A DNA stretch of 64,000 nt. Source: a bacterium. Lineage in GTDB: Bacteria > Desulfobacterota > Desulfocorpusculales > Desulfocorpusculum. Of the stretch, positions 43,513 to 54,280 are shown piece by piece (position 1 is the stretch's first letter; every line of letters starts with the position of its first letter). Under the pieces are notes generated by a model. It saw only the letters and a program-made list of their open reading frames with translations, had not been told where the DNA came from and did no database searches. The position numbers and the translations under genes were made by a program. Location: contig JBBFLE010000005.1 of the NCBI GenBank assembly GCA_037481695.1, positions 202,044-266,043 on the forward strand, written 5' to 3'.

Positions 43513-45243
43513 TCAGGCTTGCTTTTTCCAGTAAAGTAGTCTTTGAAGCTGTTTCTTTCTTTCCCCTTGAGTCCTGGCTACATATATGGGCTCTTGGGAA
43601 GAGGGGTCCAGCCCGCTTAAGTACATGGCCGTAGCCATGGTCATGGGGGTTGGAAGAAAAAGCTGTACCTGCCTGGGCCTAAGGCCTGACTCGCGAAGCC
43701 TGCGCTCCAGTATGTCCATGTCTTTGATGGTGCAGCCCGGAAAGCCTGCCATGAGGTAGGGCACAAGAAAAAAATTCTTTCCGACTTTCTGGGTCAGGTT
43801 TCGGAAAGCTTCCTGAAAATCTCGATAGATGGACCAAGATGGTTTTCTCATCCTGGCCAAGACAGCTGTGCTTGCGTGCTCTGGAGCCACCTTGAGGTAT
43901 CCTGAAACATGGTGTTTGATCAGCAATTCCAAGAACTGGGGATCCCTCAAGGCCAGATCATGACGTATACCGCTGGAGACAAAAACATGTCTGACCCCAG
44001 GGACCTTTCTGGCGCTTTCAAGCAGCTGCATGAAGGGCTCCTGGGTGGCGGGCAGATGAATGCAGATGTTTGGAAAGAGGCAGGAAGCCCTGGAGCATTT
44101 TCCTTTCTTGAAGCCTGCATTGCAGCCCAGCCCGTACATGTTGGCCGAGGGTCCTCCAAGATCGCTTATGGTGCCCGAAAAGCTCCTGGATCTTGCAATC
44201 CTGCCTATCTCTTCAACTACTGATTCCTTGGATCTGCTCTGAAGCGCTCTTGACTGGTGCAGGCCTATGGAGCAAAAGCTGCAGCCTCCTGCGCAGCCTC
44301 TCACCACGGTCACGGAATCCTTTACCATGGTGTAGGCCGGTATCTCCCCTTTGTAACGTGGATGAGGCCTTCTGGAGAAAGGAAGGGAGTAAATCCTGTC
44401 CATTTCATGGGCTGTGAGAGGCCTGGCTGGTGGAAACAAGATCAGAACCCGGTTGTCAGCCTTTTGCAGGAGAATCCTTTGGGACCAGGGCTGGCTCTGC
44501 TGTTCCAAGAGTCTCGTGAGTTCTAAAAGCCTCTGCGGGGACTCCTCCAGTTCCTCGTGAGCCGCAACCCAAAGAGCCCCCGGGTAGCGGGCAGGCTGGA
44601 AGCTTGCCTGTCCTCTGTAAATGGCTGTGCCGGGAATGCCCTCCAGGTCCTGGCCTGCCTCCAGACGCCGGGCGATTTGTTCCACTGCCAACTCCCCCAT
44701 CCCGTAAACTAAGATGGTGGCTTTGGAATCCAGCAATATGGATTTGCGGATCTCATGACTCCAAAAATCATAGTGGCTGACCCTCCTTAAGCTTGCCTCC
44801 ACACCCCCTATTACCACACTCACTCCAGGCATGGCCTGTCTTATGCGGTTTACGTATACTAGCACCGCCCTGTCAGGACGAGCTCCCGGCAAGCCATGCT
44901 CGCAATAGTGGTCCTGGCGCCTTGGCTTTCCCAAAGAGGTGTAGCGGTTCACCATGGAATCCATGGCTCCTGAGGTTACACCCACAAAGAGTCTGGGCAC
45001 CCCCATGGACAAGAAGCTCTCGGGGGTCCTCCAATCCGGCTGTGGTAAGATGCCCACCTTGTAACCCAAAGATTCCAAGTAACGGCCTATGAGGGCAGCT
45101 CCAAAAGAGGGGTGATCCACATAAGCGTCTCCGGTGACCAGTAGGATATCCAATTGCTTCCACCCCAGGGACAACATCTCCTGCTTGGTGGTGGGGAGAA
45201 AGGGGGCCGGTTGTTTTGGTCTTTTCACTGGTTGGCCTGACAC
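43513..45243 (-). CDS. ygiQ: YgiQ-family radical SAM protein
   Basis: A 576-residue radical SAM protein of the UPF0313/YgiQ type, function unknown. LDILLVTGDAYVDHPSFGAALIGRYLE opens the N-terminal domain, RGCAGGCSFCSIGLHQ is the CX3CX2C cluster motif, and SDLGGPSANMYG and FVSSGIRHDLAL are strong YgiQ markers. Another cysteine group, GCNAGFKKGKCSRASCLFPNIC in parts GCNAG, KCSRASC and NIC, may hold a second cluster or zinc. The frame starts at a GTG (45243). The gene is divergent from ispG. Confidence 0.95.
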   Translation of the reverse strand: MSGQPVKRPKQPAPFLPTTKQEMLSLGWKQLDILLVTGDAYVDHPSFGAALIGRYLESLGYKVGILPQPDWRTPESFLSMGVPRLFVGVTSGAMDSMVNRYTSLGKPRRQDHYCEHGLPGARPDRAVLVYVNRIRQAMPGVSVVIGGVEASLRRVSHYDFWSHEIRKSILLDSKATILVYGMGELAVEQIARRLEAGQDLEGIPGTAIYRGQASFQPARYPGALWVAAHEELEESPQRLLELTRLLEQQSQPWSQRILLQKADNRVLILFPPARPLTAHEMDRIYSLPFSRRPHPRYKGEIPAYTMVKDSVTVVRGCAGGCSFCSIGLHQSRALQSRSKESVVEEIGRIARSRSFSGTISDLGGPSANMYGLGCNAGFKKGKCSRASCLFPNICIHLPATQEPFMQLLESARKVPGVRHVFVSSGIRHDLALRDPQFLELLIKHHVSGYLKVAPEHASTAVLARMRKPSWSIYRDFQEAFRNLTQKVGKNFFLVPYLMAGFPGCTIKDMDILERRLRESGLRPRQVQLFLPTPMTMATAMYLSGLDPSSQEPIYVARTQGERKKQLQRLLYWKKQA

Positions 45244-45438
45244 CTTGTTTTCTGGGATCTCTGTACCATCCTAGGGATGCTGCTGGAGGCCCGTCAAGTC
45301 CATGGGCAGGCCCGCACTTCTTGACGCATAAGGCCCCCTCTCCTATACTCAGGCCAGAATCTGCCTTTTTTCAAAGAGGTTGTACAAAGAGGACCTGCCT
45401 GTCTGAAAAATTCGGCCTCCCTGAGGGGTATCCTGCTG

Positions 45439-46539
45439 ATGAGCACAAGAAAGTTTACAAGAGCTGTGCGTCTAGGGAATGTGGTAATAGGGGGCAGCGC
45501 TCCTGTGGTGGTTCAATCCATGACCAATACGGACACCAGGGATACGGCCTCAACCGTGGCCCAGGTAAGGAGGCTGGAGGCCGCCGGGTGCGAGGTGGTC
45601 AGGGTGGCGGTGCCGGACATGGAGGCGGCCAGGGCTCTTGGAAAGATCAGAAGGCAGATTTCAATACCACTGGTTGCGGACATACATTTTGATTACAGAC
45701 TTGCCCTGGAAGCCCTGGCACAGGGTGTGGACGGACTGCGCATAAACCCAGGCAACATAGGAGGGTCAAGGAAAGTAAGGGAGGTTGTGGCAGCTGCCAG
45801 GGAAAGGATGGTTCCCATACGCATAGGGGTCAACTCAGGTTCCCTGGAGAAGGACATAATGGAGGCACATGGCGGTGTGACGGCCCAGGGCATGGTGGAA
45901 AGTGGGCTGCGCCATGTGAGGATCCTGGAAGAGATGGGGTACCAGGAGATCAAGATATCTCTGAAGGCTCCGGACGTCAGGATGACCTGCGATGCCTACC
46001 GCCTCATGTCCCAGGCCGTGGAATATCCTCTTCATTTGGGGGTCACGGAGGCAGGCACCCTGCTTTCAGGAGCAGTGAAGTCCTCGGTGGGCCTGGGTAT
46101 CCTTTTGAATGAGGGCATAGGGGACACCATAAGGGTTTCGCTTACGGCCGATCCCGTGGAAGAGGTTAGGGTGGCCTGGGGCATTCTAAAGGCCCTGGGC
46201 CTGAGACAGAGGGGAGTGGAACTGGTATCTTGTCCCACTTGCGGAAGAACCCAGGTGGAACTGATCGCAGTAGCCATGGAGGTGGAAAAAAGGCTCCTGC
46301 ATGTGGATGTGCCCTTACAGGTGGCTGTAATGGGTTGTGCAGTAAATGGTCCCGGGGAGGCAAGGGAGGCTGATGTGGGCATATGCGGAGGCAAGAAGCA
46401 CTGGCTGCTCTTTAGAAAAGGGAAGGTCATACGCAAGTTGAAACCCCAGGAGGCCGTTGAGGTTCTGGTCCAAGAAGTTGAGGAGGAAGTTTCTGCCCGC
46501 AAGAGGGATTCCTCCCGGTCCCTGGATGGATCCTTATAA
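45439..46539 (+). CDS. ispG: 4-hydroxy-3-methylbut-2-enyl diphosphate synthase IspG
   Basis: Iron-sulfur enzyme of the MEP isoprenoid pathway that turns methylerythritol cyclodiphosphate into HMBPP, 366 residues. [21 protein letters not shown] and [16 protein letters not shown] (TIM barrel) and the C-terminal cluster cysteines in [14 protein letters not shown] and [16 protein letters not shown] match bacterial IspG. It is followed by proS with a 23 bp gap. GAGGGG lies ten bases upstream of the ATG. The short length and absence of the plant-type insert are normal for bacteria. Confidence 0.97.
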   Translation: MSTRKFTRAVRLGNVVIGGSAPVVVQSMTNTDTRDTASTVAQVRRLEAAGCEVVRVAVPDMEAARALGKIRRQISIPLVADIHFDYRLALEALAQGVDGLRINPGNIGGSRKVREVVAAARERMVPIRIGVNSGSLEKDIMEAHGGVTAQGMVESGLRHVRILEEMGYQEIKISLKAPDVRMTCDAYRLMSQAVEYPLHLGVTEAGTLLSGAVKSSVGLGILLNEGIGDTIRVSLTADPVEEVRVAWGILKALGLRQRGVELVSCPTCGRTQVELIAVAMEVEKRLLHVDVPLQVAVMGCAVNGPGEAREADVGICGGKKHWLLFRKGKVIRKLKPQEAVEVLVQEVEEEVSARKRDSSRSLDGSL

Positions 46540-46562
46540 TTGACTATGAAGCAGGAGGAAAT

Positions 46563-48317
46563 ATGCGTCTTTCAGAGTTCTTTCTCCCCACCGAGAAAGA
46601 GGATCGTTCCGAGGCTGTGGTGGCAAGTCACCGCCTCATGTTAAGAGCTGGCATGATCAGACAACTCACCTCCGGGGTTTACTCATATCTGCCCCTGGGC
46701 CTCAGAGCTGTTCGAAAGGTGGCTCAGATAGTGAGGGAAGAAATGGACAGAGCTGGAGCTCAGGAGTTGCTGCTGCCTGCACTACAACCAGCCGATCTTT
46801 GGAAGGAAAGCGGGCGGTGGGATCACTTCGGGCCTGAACTGGTGAGACTGCGAGATCGCAATGAGAGGGAATTCTGCCTGGGTCCCACCCATGAGGAAGT
46901 AATCACGGATCTGGTGCGCAAGGAAGTTCGTTCATACAGACAGCTGCCCTTGATCCTCTATCAGATTCAGACCAAGTTCAGGGACGAGAGAAGGCCCAGG
47001 TTCGGGGTCATGAGGGCCAGAGAGTTCACCATGAAAGATGCTTACAGCTTTGACTGCGATGATTCAGGTGCTGAGCAAAGCTACAGGAGGATGTACCAGG
47101 CTTACAGCCGTATATTCAAAAGGAGCGGTCTTCGCTTCAGGGCAGTGGAGGCTGAAACAGGAGCCATTGGGGGCAGTTTCAGCCACGAGTTCATGGTCTT
47201 GGCCGACTCGGGGGAGGACGCCATAGCCAGTTGTGACAGCTGCGATTATGCGGCCAATGTTGAGAGGGCTGAACTTCCGCCGCTTTTGGTCAAGCAGCAG
47301 CCAGATCCCCGGTGCGCTGCCGTGGAGCTGGTGTCTACTCCAAACATGCGCACCGTGGAGGAAGTTTGTGCATTTCTGGGCAGGGATCCCTCCAGTTTGA
47401 TCAAGACCCTCCTTTTCCTCGCAGACGGCAAACCAATTGGTGTGCTGGTGAGGGGTGACAGGGAGGTAAACGAGGCAAAGCTCAAGAGAGTCCTTGGATG
47501 TGAGGAGTTGATTCTGGCCGATGAGCAGACCGTGATGAGTCTGACAGGGGCGCCGGTGGGTTTTGCTGGGCCTGTGGGACTTGGAAAACCAGGGGCGGGA
47601 ATTCGGATCCTGGCGGATCAGGAGGTGATGCTGGTGGTGGATGGTGTCACAGGGGCCAACAAGGCTGATGCCCATCTTGTCCATGTCAGGCCCGGCAGGG
47701 ATTTCCAGGTGGATGGGGTGGGGGATTTAAGGACAGCAGTGGCCGGAGATGGATGCCCCAGATGCGGCAGGGGAAAGCTTGAGATATGGAGGGGAATTGA
47801 GGTGGGCCACATCTTTAAGTTGGGCACCAAGTACAGCAAGGCCATGGGGGCTACCTTCCAGGATGAGAAGGGAAGGGAATGGCCCATGATCATGGGATGT
47901 TATGGGATCGGCATAGAAAGAACGGTGGCGGCTGCCATAGAACAGAATCATGACCAGGACGGCATAATCTTTCCCATGGCCATAGCTCCATTCCAGGTGA
48001 CGGTGCTCTGCCTCCAGCAGGAGCTGCCAGAGGTGAGGGAGGCGTCTGAAAAGCTTTACCTGAGCTTGAAAAAGGAGGGGATCGAGACTCTTTTGGATGA
48101 CAGAGAGGAGCGGCCCGGGAGCAAATTCAAGGATGCAGATCTCATAGGAATTCCCCTTCGCATAAATGTAGGATCCCGTTCTCTGGCCAAAGCTGTGGTG
48201 GAGCTTCGCCACAGGGCCACAGGCCAGGTGGAGATGCTGGGATTGGACAGCGTCTGTGAGCGTGTAAAGGAGATCGTTCGTGATCAGATTGAACGAGATC
48301 CTGGATCGGGTAGCTGA
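46563..48317 (+). CDS. proS: Prolyl-tRNA synthetase, bacterial type
   Basis: Class II aminoacyl-tRNA synthetase of 584 residues that charges tRNA-Pro. Motif 1 region ([17 protein letters not shown]), motif 2 ([25 protein letters not shown], in parts [12 protein letters not shown] and MKDAYSF) and motif 3 ([18 protein letters not shown]) are clear. Between motifs 2 and 3 lies the YbaK-like editing domain (about residues 230-390) that clears mischarged Ala-tRNA-Pro. AGGAGG directly precedes the ATG. The 3' end overlaps the rel gene by 38 bp. Confidence 0.98.
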   Translation: MRLSEFFLPTEKEDRSEAVVASHRLMLRAGMIRQLTSGVYSYLPLGLRAVRKVAQIVREEMDRAGAQELLLPALQPADLWKESGRWDHFGPELVRLRDRNEREFCLGPTHEEVITDLVRKEVRSYRQLPLILYQIQTKFRDERRPRFGVMRAREFTMKDAYSFDCDDSGAEQSYRRMYQAYSRIFKRSGLRFRAVEAETGAIGGSFSHEFMVLADSGEDAIASCDSCDYAANVERAELPPLLVKQQPDPRCAAVELVSTPNMRTVEEVCAFLGRDPSSLIKTLLFLADGKPIGVLVRGDREVNEAKLKRVLGCEELILADEQTVMSLTGAPVGFAGPVGLGKPGAGIRILADQEVMLVVDGVTGANKADAHLVHVRPGRDFQVDGVGDLRTAVAGDGCPRCGRGKLEIWRGIEVGHIFKLGTKYSKAMGATFQDEKGREWPMIMGCYGIGIERTVAAAIEQNHDQDGIIFPMAIAPFQVTVLCLQQELPEVREASEKLYLSLKKEGIETLLDDREERPGSKFKDADLIGIPLRINVGSRSLAKAVVELRHRATGQVEMLGLDSVCERVKEIVRDQIERDPGSGS

Positions 48318-50430
48318 ATATGATCCCAAAGCCGACCTGGATCTCATAGAGAAAGCTTATGTGTTTTCGGCCAAGGTCCATCAGGGACAGGTGCGCCTTT
48401 CAGGGGAGCCTTACCTCATCCATCCTTTGGCAGTGGCGGGATTGCTGGCGGAACTCAGGTTGGATGCCGGTACGGTGGCCACCGGACTTCTCCATGATGT
48501 GGTGGAGGACACCCGGACTACCCTTGAGGAGATCAGGGATCTCTTCGGGGTGGAGATAGCGGAGTTGGTGGATGCTGTGACAAAACTCTCCAGGATGAGT
48601 TTCAGCTCCAGGGAGGAACAGCAAGCCGAGAATTTCCGGAAAATGATCCTGGCCATGTCCAGGGACATAAGGGTGATCTTGATCAAGCTGGCCGACAGGC
48701 TTCACAACATAAGGACCCTTCAGTTCCACAGCCGCGAGAATCAGATAAGAATAGCCAGAGAGACCCTGGAGATTTATGCGCCCATAGCCCACAGGCTGGG
48801 CATAACCTGGATGAAGAGAGAACTGGAGGACCAGGCCTTCCGTTTTCTGGAGCCCGAGGCTTACCAGGAGATCGCAGAAAAGGTGGCCCAGGCCAAGGTG
48901 GAGAGGGACGAATACATCAGGGAAGTGGAAGGGCTCCTGAAATCGGAGCTGGAATCACATGGCCTCAAGCCATTGGTACAGGGCCGTTTCAAACACTATT
49001 ACAGCATTTACAAGAAAATGCAGAGCCAGCAGTTGCCTTTCGAGGAACTCTATGACTTGTTGGCTTTCCGGGTGATCTTGCGCAACAAGGCAGAGTGTTA
49101 CGAGGCCCTGGGTTACGTCCACGCCATGTGGCCTCCTATCCCAGGCAAGTTCAATGACTATATCGGAAGGCCCAAGCCCAATGGGTACCAGTCCCTTCAC
49201 ACTACGGTCTTCGGACCCCACAAGAAACGCATGGAGGTTCAGATCCGCACGGAATTGATGCATCGCATAGCCGAAGAGGGAATAGCGGCCCACTGGCGTT
49301 ACAAGGAAGGTCGAATAGTCCAAGACAAGGATGATGAGAGGCTGGCCTGGGTCCGCCAGATATTGGACTGGCAGCAGGAGCTGGAGGATCCCAGGGAGTT
49401 CCTGGATATGGTCAAGGTGGAGCTATTCCCGGACGAGGTCTATGTGCTCACCCCCAAGGGAGCAGTCAAGCAACTTCCCAGGGGCTCCACTCCCGTTGAC
49501 TTTGCTTATTCCATTCACACAGAGGTGGGGCATCAATGCGTGGGAGCAAGGGTCAACGACAAGATCGTTCCCTTGCGCTACGAGCTTCAAAGCGGTGATG
49601 TGGTTGAGATAGTAACCCATCCGGACCACAAGCCCTCCAGGGACTGGCTGAAGTTTGTGAAGACATCCAGGGCCCGAGCCAAGATACGCCAGTGGTTCAA
49701 GACAGAGGAACGAAACCGCTCCATGGCCCTGGGAAGGGACCTGTGTGAAAAGGAGTTTCGTCGCCACGGCCTGAGCTTTTCCAAGTTAATAAAAGGGCCA
49801 GAGATGGAGGAACTCCTCAAGAGGATGAGTTTTGAGGATGTGGACGACTTGATGGCTGCCGTGGGCTACGGGAGGGTCTCCCCCAGGTCTTTGGCTACCC
49901 ATTTCCTGCCAGAAGAGCCCCAGGAAGTAGAGGAAGAAAAAGAGCAGATTCCCTCCCTCAAAACGCGCAAGGGCAAGCCCCGTGCTGTGAGAGGAGGTGT
50001 GCGGGTCCACGGGGTGGAGGACGTGATGGTCCACTTTGCCAGGTGCTGCCAGCCCCTGCCAGGGGACAGGGTCTTGGGCTTCATAACCAGGGGCAGGGGT
50101 GTGACGGTTCACGCGGCCGATTGTTCCAACATACAGGATGCAGAAGCGGAGCGTTTGATACCTGTGGAATGGAACCAGGGGCATCAGGGCAGCCATCCTG
50201 TCCGGGTCAGGGTGGTATGCTCGGATCGAAAGGGTATCCTGGCAGCCATAGCTCAGACCCTCAGTCAGGCAGATATCAACATCACCCACGCCAAGGTTCA
50301 GACCTCCCCTGACAAGAAAGCCGTGGGTTTTTTCGATGTGGAGGTCACTGATCTGAAACACCTGGAGGGAGCCCTAAGAGCCATCCGACGCATAGAGGAG
50401 GTCATCGAAGCGGACAGGGTGAGGGCCTGA
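48280..50430 (+). CDS. rel: Bifunctional (p)ppGpp synthetase/hydrolase (Rel/SpoT)
   Basis: Stringent-response enzyme of 716 residues. The hydrolase HD domain is intact ([13 protein letters not shown]), the synthetase domain has [12 protein letters not shown] and [10 protein letters not shown] plus [13 protein letters not shown], then a TGS domain ([24 protein letters not shown]), a zinc-finger/helical region with CCQPLPGD, and a C-terminal ACT domain. A bifunctional enzyme of the Rel type is expected. The start is a GTG at 48280 with AAGGAG seven bases upstream, inside the end of proS, so translation is probably coupled. Confidence 0.97.
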   Translation: MIRLNEILDRVAEYDPKADLDLIEKAYVFSAKVHQGQVRLSGEPYLIHPLAVAGLLAELRLDAGTVATGLLHDVVEDTRTTLEEIRDLFGVEIAELVDAVTKLSRMSFSSREEQQAENFRKMILAMSRDIRVILIKLADRLHNIRTLQFHSRENQIRIARETLEIYAPIAHRLGITWMKRELEDQAFRFLEPEAYQEIAEKVAQAKVERDEYIREVEGLLKSELESHGLKPLVQGRFKHYYSIYKKMQSQQLPFEELYDLLAFRVILRNKAECYEALGYVHAMWPPIPGKFNDYIGRPKPNGYQSLHTTVFGPHKKRMEVQIRTELMHRIAEEGIAAHWRYKEGRIVQDKDDERLAWVRQILDWQQELEDPREFLDMVKVELFPDEVYVLTPKGAVKQLPRGSTPVDFAYSIHTEVGHQCVGARVNDKIVPLRYELQSGDVVEIVTHPDHKPSRDWLKFVKTSRARAKIRQWFKTEERNRSMALGRDLCEKEFRRHGLSFSKLIKGPEMEELLKRMSFEDVDDLMAAVGYGRVSPRSLATHFLPEEPQEVEEEKEQIPSLKTRKGKPRAVRGGVRVHGVEDVMVHFARCCQPLPGDRVLGFITRGRGVTVHAADCSNIQDAEAERLIPVEWNQGHQGSHPVRVRVVCSDRKGILAAIAQTLSQADINITHAKVQTSPDKKAVGFFDVEVTDLKHLEGALRAIRRIEEVIEADRVRA

Positions 50431-50473
50431 CAGCCATAGGATGTTTGTGTTGGCACAATGAGGTTCTCAGACC

Positions 50474-50505
50474 AGAAAGCAGCATGAGCCGGGGCTTTTT
50501 TTGTT
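50474..50505 (+). terminator. Weak candidate terminator after rel
   Basis: AGAAAGC (50474-50480) can pair with GCTTTTT (from 50494) across a 13-base loop, and the transcript continues in a run of seven or more T. The stem is short and A/T-rich with one G-U pair. Confidence 0.33.
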
Positions 50506-50508
50506 TTC

Positions 50509-51735
50509 TCATGCCTTGCGGATGAGCCCTTTTTCAAGCCAACCCAGGATCTTTTTCTGGAGCAGAGCCTGTGTTTCCCAATCCCCATCTAGGGCTCCGT
50601 GAGCCTGCATACGGCTCAGTTCCTCCATGAACCAGGGCTCCACCTCAGGCGGTTCCAAACCAAAAAGAGGGGTTCCAGGAAGAGGAAGATACATGTGAGC
50701 ATGGATGCGAACCCTTCCCATGCTTATGAGTCTCTCCATGAGTCTTAAGCTTGCAATCCTGTCCTGACTCGTCTCTCCAGGAAGCCCGAAGAGCATGTCC
50801 ACATGAGCCATGAGCCCAAAGCCCACCACCTGCCTTACGGCCTCAAACACCTGTTCCACGGTGTGACCTCTTTTCACGAGTCTGAGGACCCTGTTGCTTC
50901 CTGACTGGGCTCCGATGACCAGCTTGCGGTTCTTGCAATAGAGGAGAAGCAGTTCCAGTAGCTCTGGTTTTACCCTGTCGGGTCGCACCTCCGAAGGGAA
51001 GTCCCCAAGGTGAACGTGTTTGATGCCCATCTTCTGGCATAGCCCCAAGAGACTCCTCAGGGAACTTATCTCATCTCCCAAGCCTGGGGCCCTATAAGAG
51101 AAAGCATCTGGAGCTATGAAGCGGGCTGTGTGCCTTCCCATTTCCACGGAGGCCAGGAGGTAGTCTCTCACGGATTCCAAGGACCTGTGTCTGAGTGTCC
51201 TGGAATGGAACCTGGGTGTGAAACAATAAGTACAACCATGGGGGCAGCCCCTGGTAATCTCCAAAGGTGCCATGAAGCTGGCTCTCCTGGATACAGGCAG
51301 GGCTTTCTCCAGGCTGCAAGTACGTGTTGGCTTCCAGATCCCATGCAGCTCTCTGGAGTCCTTGGCATTGATCCATGCCCCCAGCAGTTCTGACATCAGA
51401 TCCTCTGCCTCCCCTGCCACCACAGCATGGAAGCCCAGCTCCAGGGTACCCTCAGGATCGGCCGAGGCGTGAGGGCCGCCTGCCACAACAATGTCCCGGG
51501 CTCCCAGGTATGGTCCTATGGTCTTGAGTTCCTCCATAACATCCTCCAGGTGGGGTGTCATGAAGGAGTAGCCCACAAATGTCCCCTCTGAGGAGCCCAG
51601 ATGGCGTATCAGTTCCTGGGGGGAACGCGCCACATCCAGCTCCAGGATGCCTTTTTGATCCCATTGCTCCACAAGGTTCATAAGCAAAGGCAGAGTGTAG
51701 CGATTGGCCCTGGTCTGCCTCAGAAGGACCCGCAT
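50509..51735 (-). CDS. B12-binding radical SAM protein (MJ_1487/TIGR04013-like)
   Basis: A 408-residue radical SAM protein with an N-terminal cobalamin-binding-like domain (GTFVGYSFMTPHLEDVMEEL, DIVVAGGPHASADPEGTLELGF) and the cluster motif TRGCPHGCTYCFTPRF (CX3CX2C). The later SGSNRVLRLVKRGH and DMLFGLPGETSQD segments match the rest of the barrel. I place it with the MJ_1487-type family, whose function is unknown. The ATG at 51735 has AGAGG nine bases upstream and overlaps the rarD stop; an upstream extension of 71 codons would lie opposite nothing conserved and inside rarD. Confidence 0.86.
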   Translation of the reverse strand: MRVLLRQTRANRYTLPLLMNLVEQWDQKGILELDVARSPQELIRHLGSSEGTFVGYSFMTPHLEDVMEELKTIGPYLGARDIVVAGGPHASADPEGTLELGFHAVVAGEAEDLMSELLGAWINAKDSRELHGIWKPTRTCSLEKALPVSRRASFMAPLEITRGCPHGCTYCFTPRFHSRTLRHRSLESVRDYLLASVEMGRHTARFIAPDAFSYRAPGLGDEISSLRSLLGLCQKMGIKHVHLGDFPSEVRPDRVKPELLELLLLYCKNRKLVIGAQSGSNRVLRLVKRGHTVEQVFEAVRQVVGFGLMAHVDMLFGLPGETSQDRIASLRLMERLISMGRVRIHAHMYLPLPGTPLFGLEPPEVEPWFMEELSRMQAHGALDGDWETQALLQKKILGWLEKGLIRKA

Positions 51736-52691
51736 TGTCTTTTGCCTCTTTGAAGAAAACTGGAAGCCCAGATCTCCAAGGCGAAGAGACCCACTCCTGC
51801 CCATATGCAGCAAAAGGTGATGAGGTGGGTCCATCCAAAGGGCTCTCCATATGCCAGGACCCCCAAAAGGAACTGGAGGGTTGGAGCCAGGTACTGAATA
51901 AGGCCCAGGGTGCTTAGCTGCAGTCTCCTGGCCGCATGGGTGAACCATACAAGAGGGAAGGCAGTAACCGCGCCTGCCATGGCCAGAAGAACGGTTGTGG
52001 CTGTATCCACCAGTCCAAAGCAGATTTCCGTTCGAATTCCAAGAAAAACCAAGTAACCCAGAGCCAGAGGCGTCATGAGGGCCGTCTCCACGAAGAGCCC
52101 TCCCACAGGTTCTACGGCCACGGTTTTCCTAAGCAGGCCGTAAAGCCCGAAGCTGGAGGCCAGAATCAGAGCTATCCATGGCAGGGTGCCCTGGAGAATG
52201 AGCATGTTGAGGGTTCCCAGGGCAGCCAATGCCACGGCCACCACCTGGGTGCGCCTTAGCCTCTCGCCAAGAAAAACGGTTCCCAAAAGCACGTTAACAA
52301 GGGGATTGATATAGTATCCCAGGCTGGCCTCTACGACCCTACCGGTTTGGATGGCGTAGATGAAAACGAACCAGTTCACCAGGACCAAAGAGGCGCTCAG
52401 AAAAAGCGTCTTGAGAACCCTCGGTGATCTGAGGGAAGTCCTCAGGCTGCTCCAGCCGTGGCTATAAGAGAGCAGAAGGGCTGTCAAGGGCACGGACCAA
52501 AAGACCCTGTGGGCCAGTACCTCCATGGCCGGCACATGTTGCAGTGCTTTGAAATACACTGCCACCAGGCCCCAGAATCCAAAGGCAGCCAGGGCGTAAA
52601 GGAGCCCTTTTTCCTGTCCATTTACCCCTTCTGGGTTCCCTGGTGCAGAGGGCTTCTGCGTGCGGGGGAGTGAGCTGCCAACATCAGACAT
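51720..52691 (-). CDS. rarD: RarD-type EamA transporter
   Basis: Membrane protein of 323 residues with ten hydrophobic helices in two EamA repeats. RarD-specific pieces are GFWGLVAVYFKALQHVPAMEVLAHR, the FIYAIQTGRVVEASLGYYINPLVNVLLG segment and LIQYLAPTLQFLLGVLAYGE. Exporters of this drug/metabolite superfamily move small metabolites; RarD itself is linked to chloramphenicol sensitivity only loosely. The start overlaps the metallo-hydrolase stop by 8 bp, and the stop overlaps the radical SAM start. Confidence 0.92.
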   Translation of the reverse strand: MSDVGSSLPRTQKPSAPGNPEGVNGQEKGLLYALAAFGFWGLVAVYFKALQHVPAMEVLAHRVFWSVPLTALLLSYSHGWSSLRTSLRSPRVLKTLFLSASLVLVNWFVFIYAIQTGRVVEASLGYYINPLVNVLLGTVFLGERLRRTQVVAVALAALGTLNMLILQGTLPWIALILASSFGLYGLLRKTVAVEPVGGLFVETALMTPLALGYLVFLGIRTEICFGLVDTATTVLLAMAGAVTAFPLVWFTHAARRLQLSTLGLIQYLAPTLQFLLGVLAYGEPFGWTHLITFCCIWAGVGLFALEIWASSFLQRGKRQCGSF

Positions 52692-53625
52692 CCGGGCCCT
52701 TCCCCCTGAGCTTTACCTTCAGGCCGTCCTTTGCCACAACGGGCCTTTGGAAGATGCCCCTGTCTTTGCAGATACGATTCACCAGGTTTTGCCAATCCTC
52801 GTGGCAGAGGGGTTGGGGATAGGGCAAACCGCTGGATGGATCCAGCATGGGCCTGAGAGGTTTAACGGCTTTGAGACCCTTGGGAAAGGGATCCCCTTCC
52901 ACAAAATACTCCTCTGAAAGGTGAACCAGATAAACCTCTAGAGGATCCCATTGCAGGATATAGTCCAGGGCCTTTTGGAAGCTCATGTGATGGGGTCGAT
53001 TCACCTCTGGCTCATGAAGCCAGTGGGACTGGATCACTGCGGCATGAAGTCTTCCTTGCCAGGTGGGTCTGCTCTTGAGTCCCATGAAATCCCCTGTGTA
53101 CAAAATGCGCAAGTGATCTCCCGATTCCCCTTCCTCTTCCAACAAGTATCCCACGGAGCCCTTGGCCACAGGGCCGTGCTCTGTGGCAAAAGGCACCACC
53201 TTTGTATTGAGTCCCTCCAGCCTCTGGCCTGGTCTGACCAACCTCTTTTCCAAGAGATCCTTGAGCAGATAACCGAATAGGGTTTCCACCCTTTCCCAGG
53301 TCTCCGCAGTGGCGTAAACCGGAATGGGTTTCCAATCTTGCTTCTTTACCACTCTCCTGAAGGCCACCAGCTCATCCAGCCCCAGACAATGGTCGCCGTG
53401 GGAATGTGTGAGGAGAACTGCATGGGGAGGTTCGGTCAGTCTGCCCAAGATCTGGCGTCTTATGTCAGGGCCGCAGTCCAACAGTATGGTTTCTTTCCCT
53501 TCCACCAAGAGGCAGGTCCTGGTTCTCTCTTCCCCCAGTCTTCTCATGGTCTGACATACCATGCATTCGCAGCCCAACTCAGGAAGACCCCATGCCGACC
53601 CTGTGCCAAGAAAGGTTATCTCCAT
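52684..53625 (-). CDS. Metallo-beta-lactamase-fold hydrolase (PhnP-like)
   Basis: A 313-residue hydrolase of the PhnP/RNase Z-like branch. ITFLGTGSAWGLPELGCECMVCQ at the N-terminus carries a CxC...C group typical of PhnP-type enzymes, LLTHSHGDHCLGLDEL is the zinc-binding HxHxDH motif, and LYTGDFMG and VYLVHLSEEY fit later metal ligands. PhnP splits cyclic phosphodiesters, but no phn genes are nearby. The C-terminal part is longer than in PhnP. AGAGGA precedes the ATG. It starts the rarD-containing operon. Confidence 0.9.
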   Translation of the reverse strand: MEITFLGTGSAWGLPELGCECMVCQTMRRLGEERTRTCLLVEGKETILLDCGPDIRRQILGRLTEPPHAVLLTHSHGDHCLGLDELVAFRRVVKKQDWKPIPVYATAETWERVETLFGYLLKDLLEKRLVRPGQRLEGLNTKVVPFATEHGPVAKGSVGYLLEEEGESGDHLRILYTGDFMGLKSRPTWQGRLHAAVIQSHWLHEPEVNRPHHMSFQKALDYILQWDPLEVYLVHLSEEYFVEGDPFPKGLKAVKPLRPMLDPSSGLPYPQPLCHEDWQNLVNRICKDRGIFQRPVVAKDGLKVKLRGKGPDV

Positions 53626-53637
53626 GGAGTCCTCTGC

Positions 53638-54093
53638 TTATCTTCCGTAAAGGCCCATCAGAGTAGCCTCTGATTTGACGTGGCCTTCCATTGCTCGCAA
53701 GAGCTGCTGTTTGGATGCCCCTGGTGGAAGGTTAACCTTGGAGTCCAGGGCATAAAGTCTGAAAAAGTAACGGTGAGGTCTTCCCGGTGGTGGACAGGGC
53801 CCCCCGTATCCGATCCTACCAAAATCGTTTTTTCCCTGGGCACCCCCCCTGGGCAGTGTCTCTGTGGATGTGACTCCCTCAGGCATGGATCTGGCTTCTG
53901 CTGGCAGGTCATATACAACCCAGTGGACCCAGGTGCCAGAAGTAGCATCAGGATCTTCCACCACCAAGGCAAAGGAGTGGGTCCCGGAGGGCACCTCAGA
54001 CCACTCCAGGGGTGGAGAGAGATCCGGGCCGTCGCAGGTGTATTTCTTGGGGATCTCACTGCCGTGCTGAAATGCCTTGCTTCTGAGCTGCAT
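53638..54093 (-). CDS. YbhB/YbcL-family (PEBP/Raf kinase inhibitor-like) protein
   Basis: A 151-residue cytoplasmic protein. The phosphatidylethanolamine-binding-like core is clear: IPKKYTCDGPDLSPPLEWS, FALVVEDPDATSGTWVHWVVY, FGRIGYGGPCPPPGRPHRYFFRLYALD. The anion-binding pocket residues DPD and GPCPP are present. The role in bacteria is not known. GAGG precedes the ATG at 54093. It ends 12 bp before the metallo-hydrolase gene. Confidence 0.95.
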   Translation of the reverse strand: MQLRSKAFQHGSEIPKKYTCDGPDLSPPLEWSEVPSGTHSFALVVEDPDATSGTWVHWVVYDLPAEARSMPEGVTSTETLPRGGAQGKNDFGRIGYGGPCPPPGRPHRYFFRLYALDSKVNLPPGASKQQLLRAMEGHVKSEATLMGLYGR

Positions 54094-54280
54094 GGGGCTG
54101 CCTCACAATGGGAGGTGGTCTTGTCCCGGCTTTTTCCTGTTCTCCTAGAGGGACACCCATCATAAACCGGCTACATCATACCATGGGTGGGCTTTGGACC
54201 ACCACAGGCTCAACATGGCTGTGTGATGCCTGTATAATAAGAAAAATTTCATGGAATGCCAGGATAAAAAGGGGGTCGAG

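Noticed and set aside
51735..51948. Upstream extension of the second radical SAM protein by 71 residues
   Set aside because: It lies within the conserved end of rarD and lacks family similarity; the ATG at 51735 fits the domain start.
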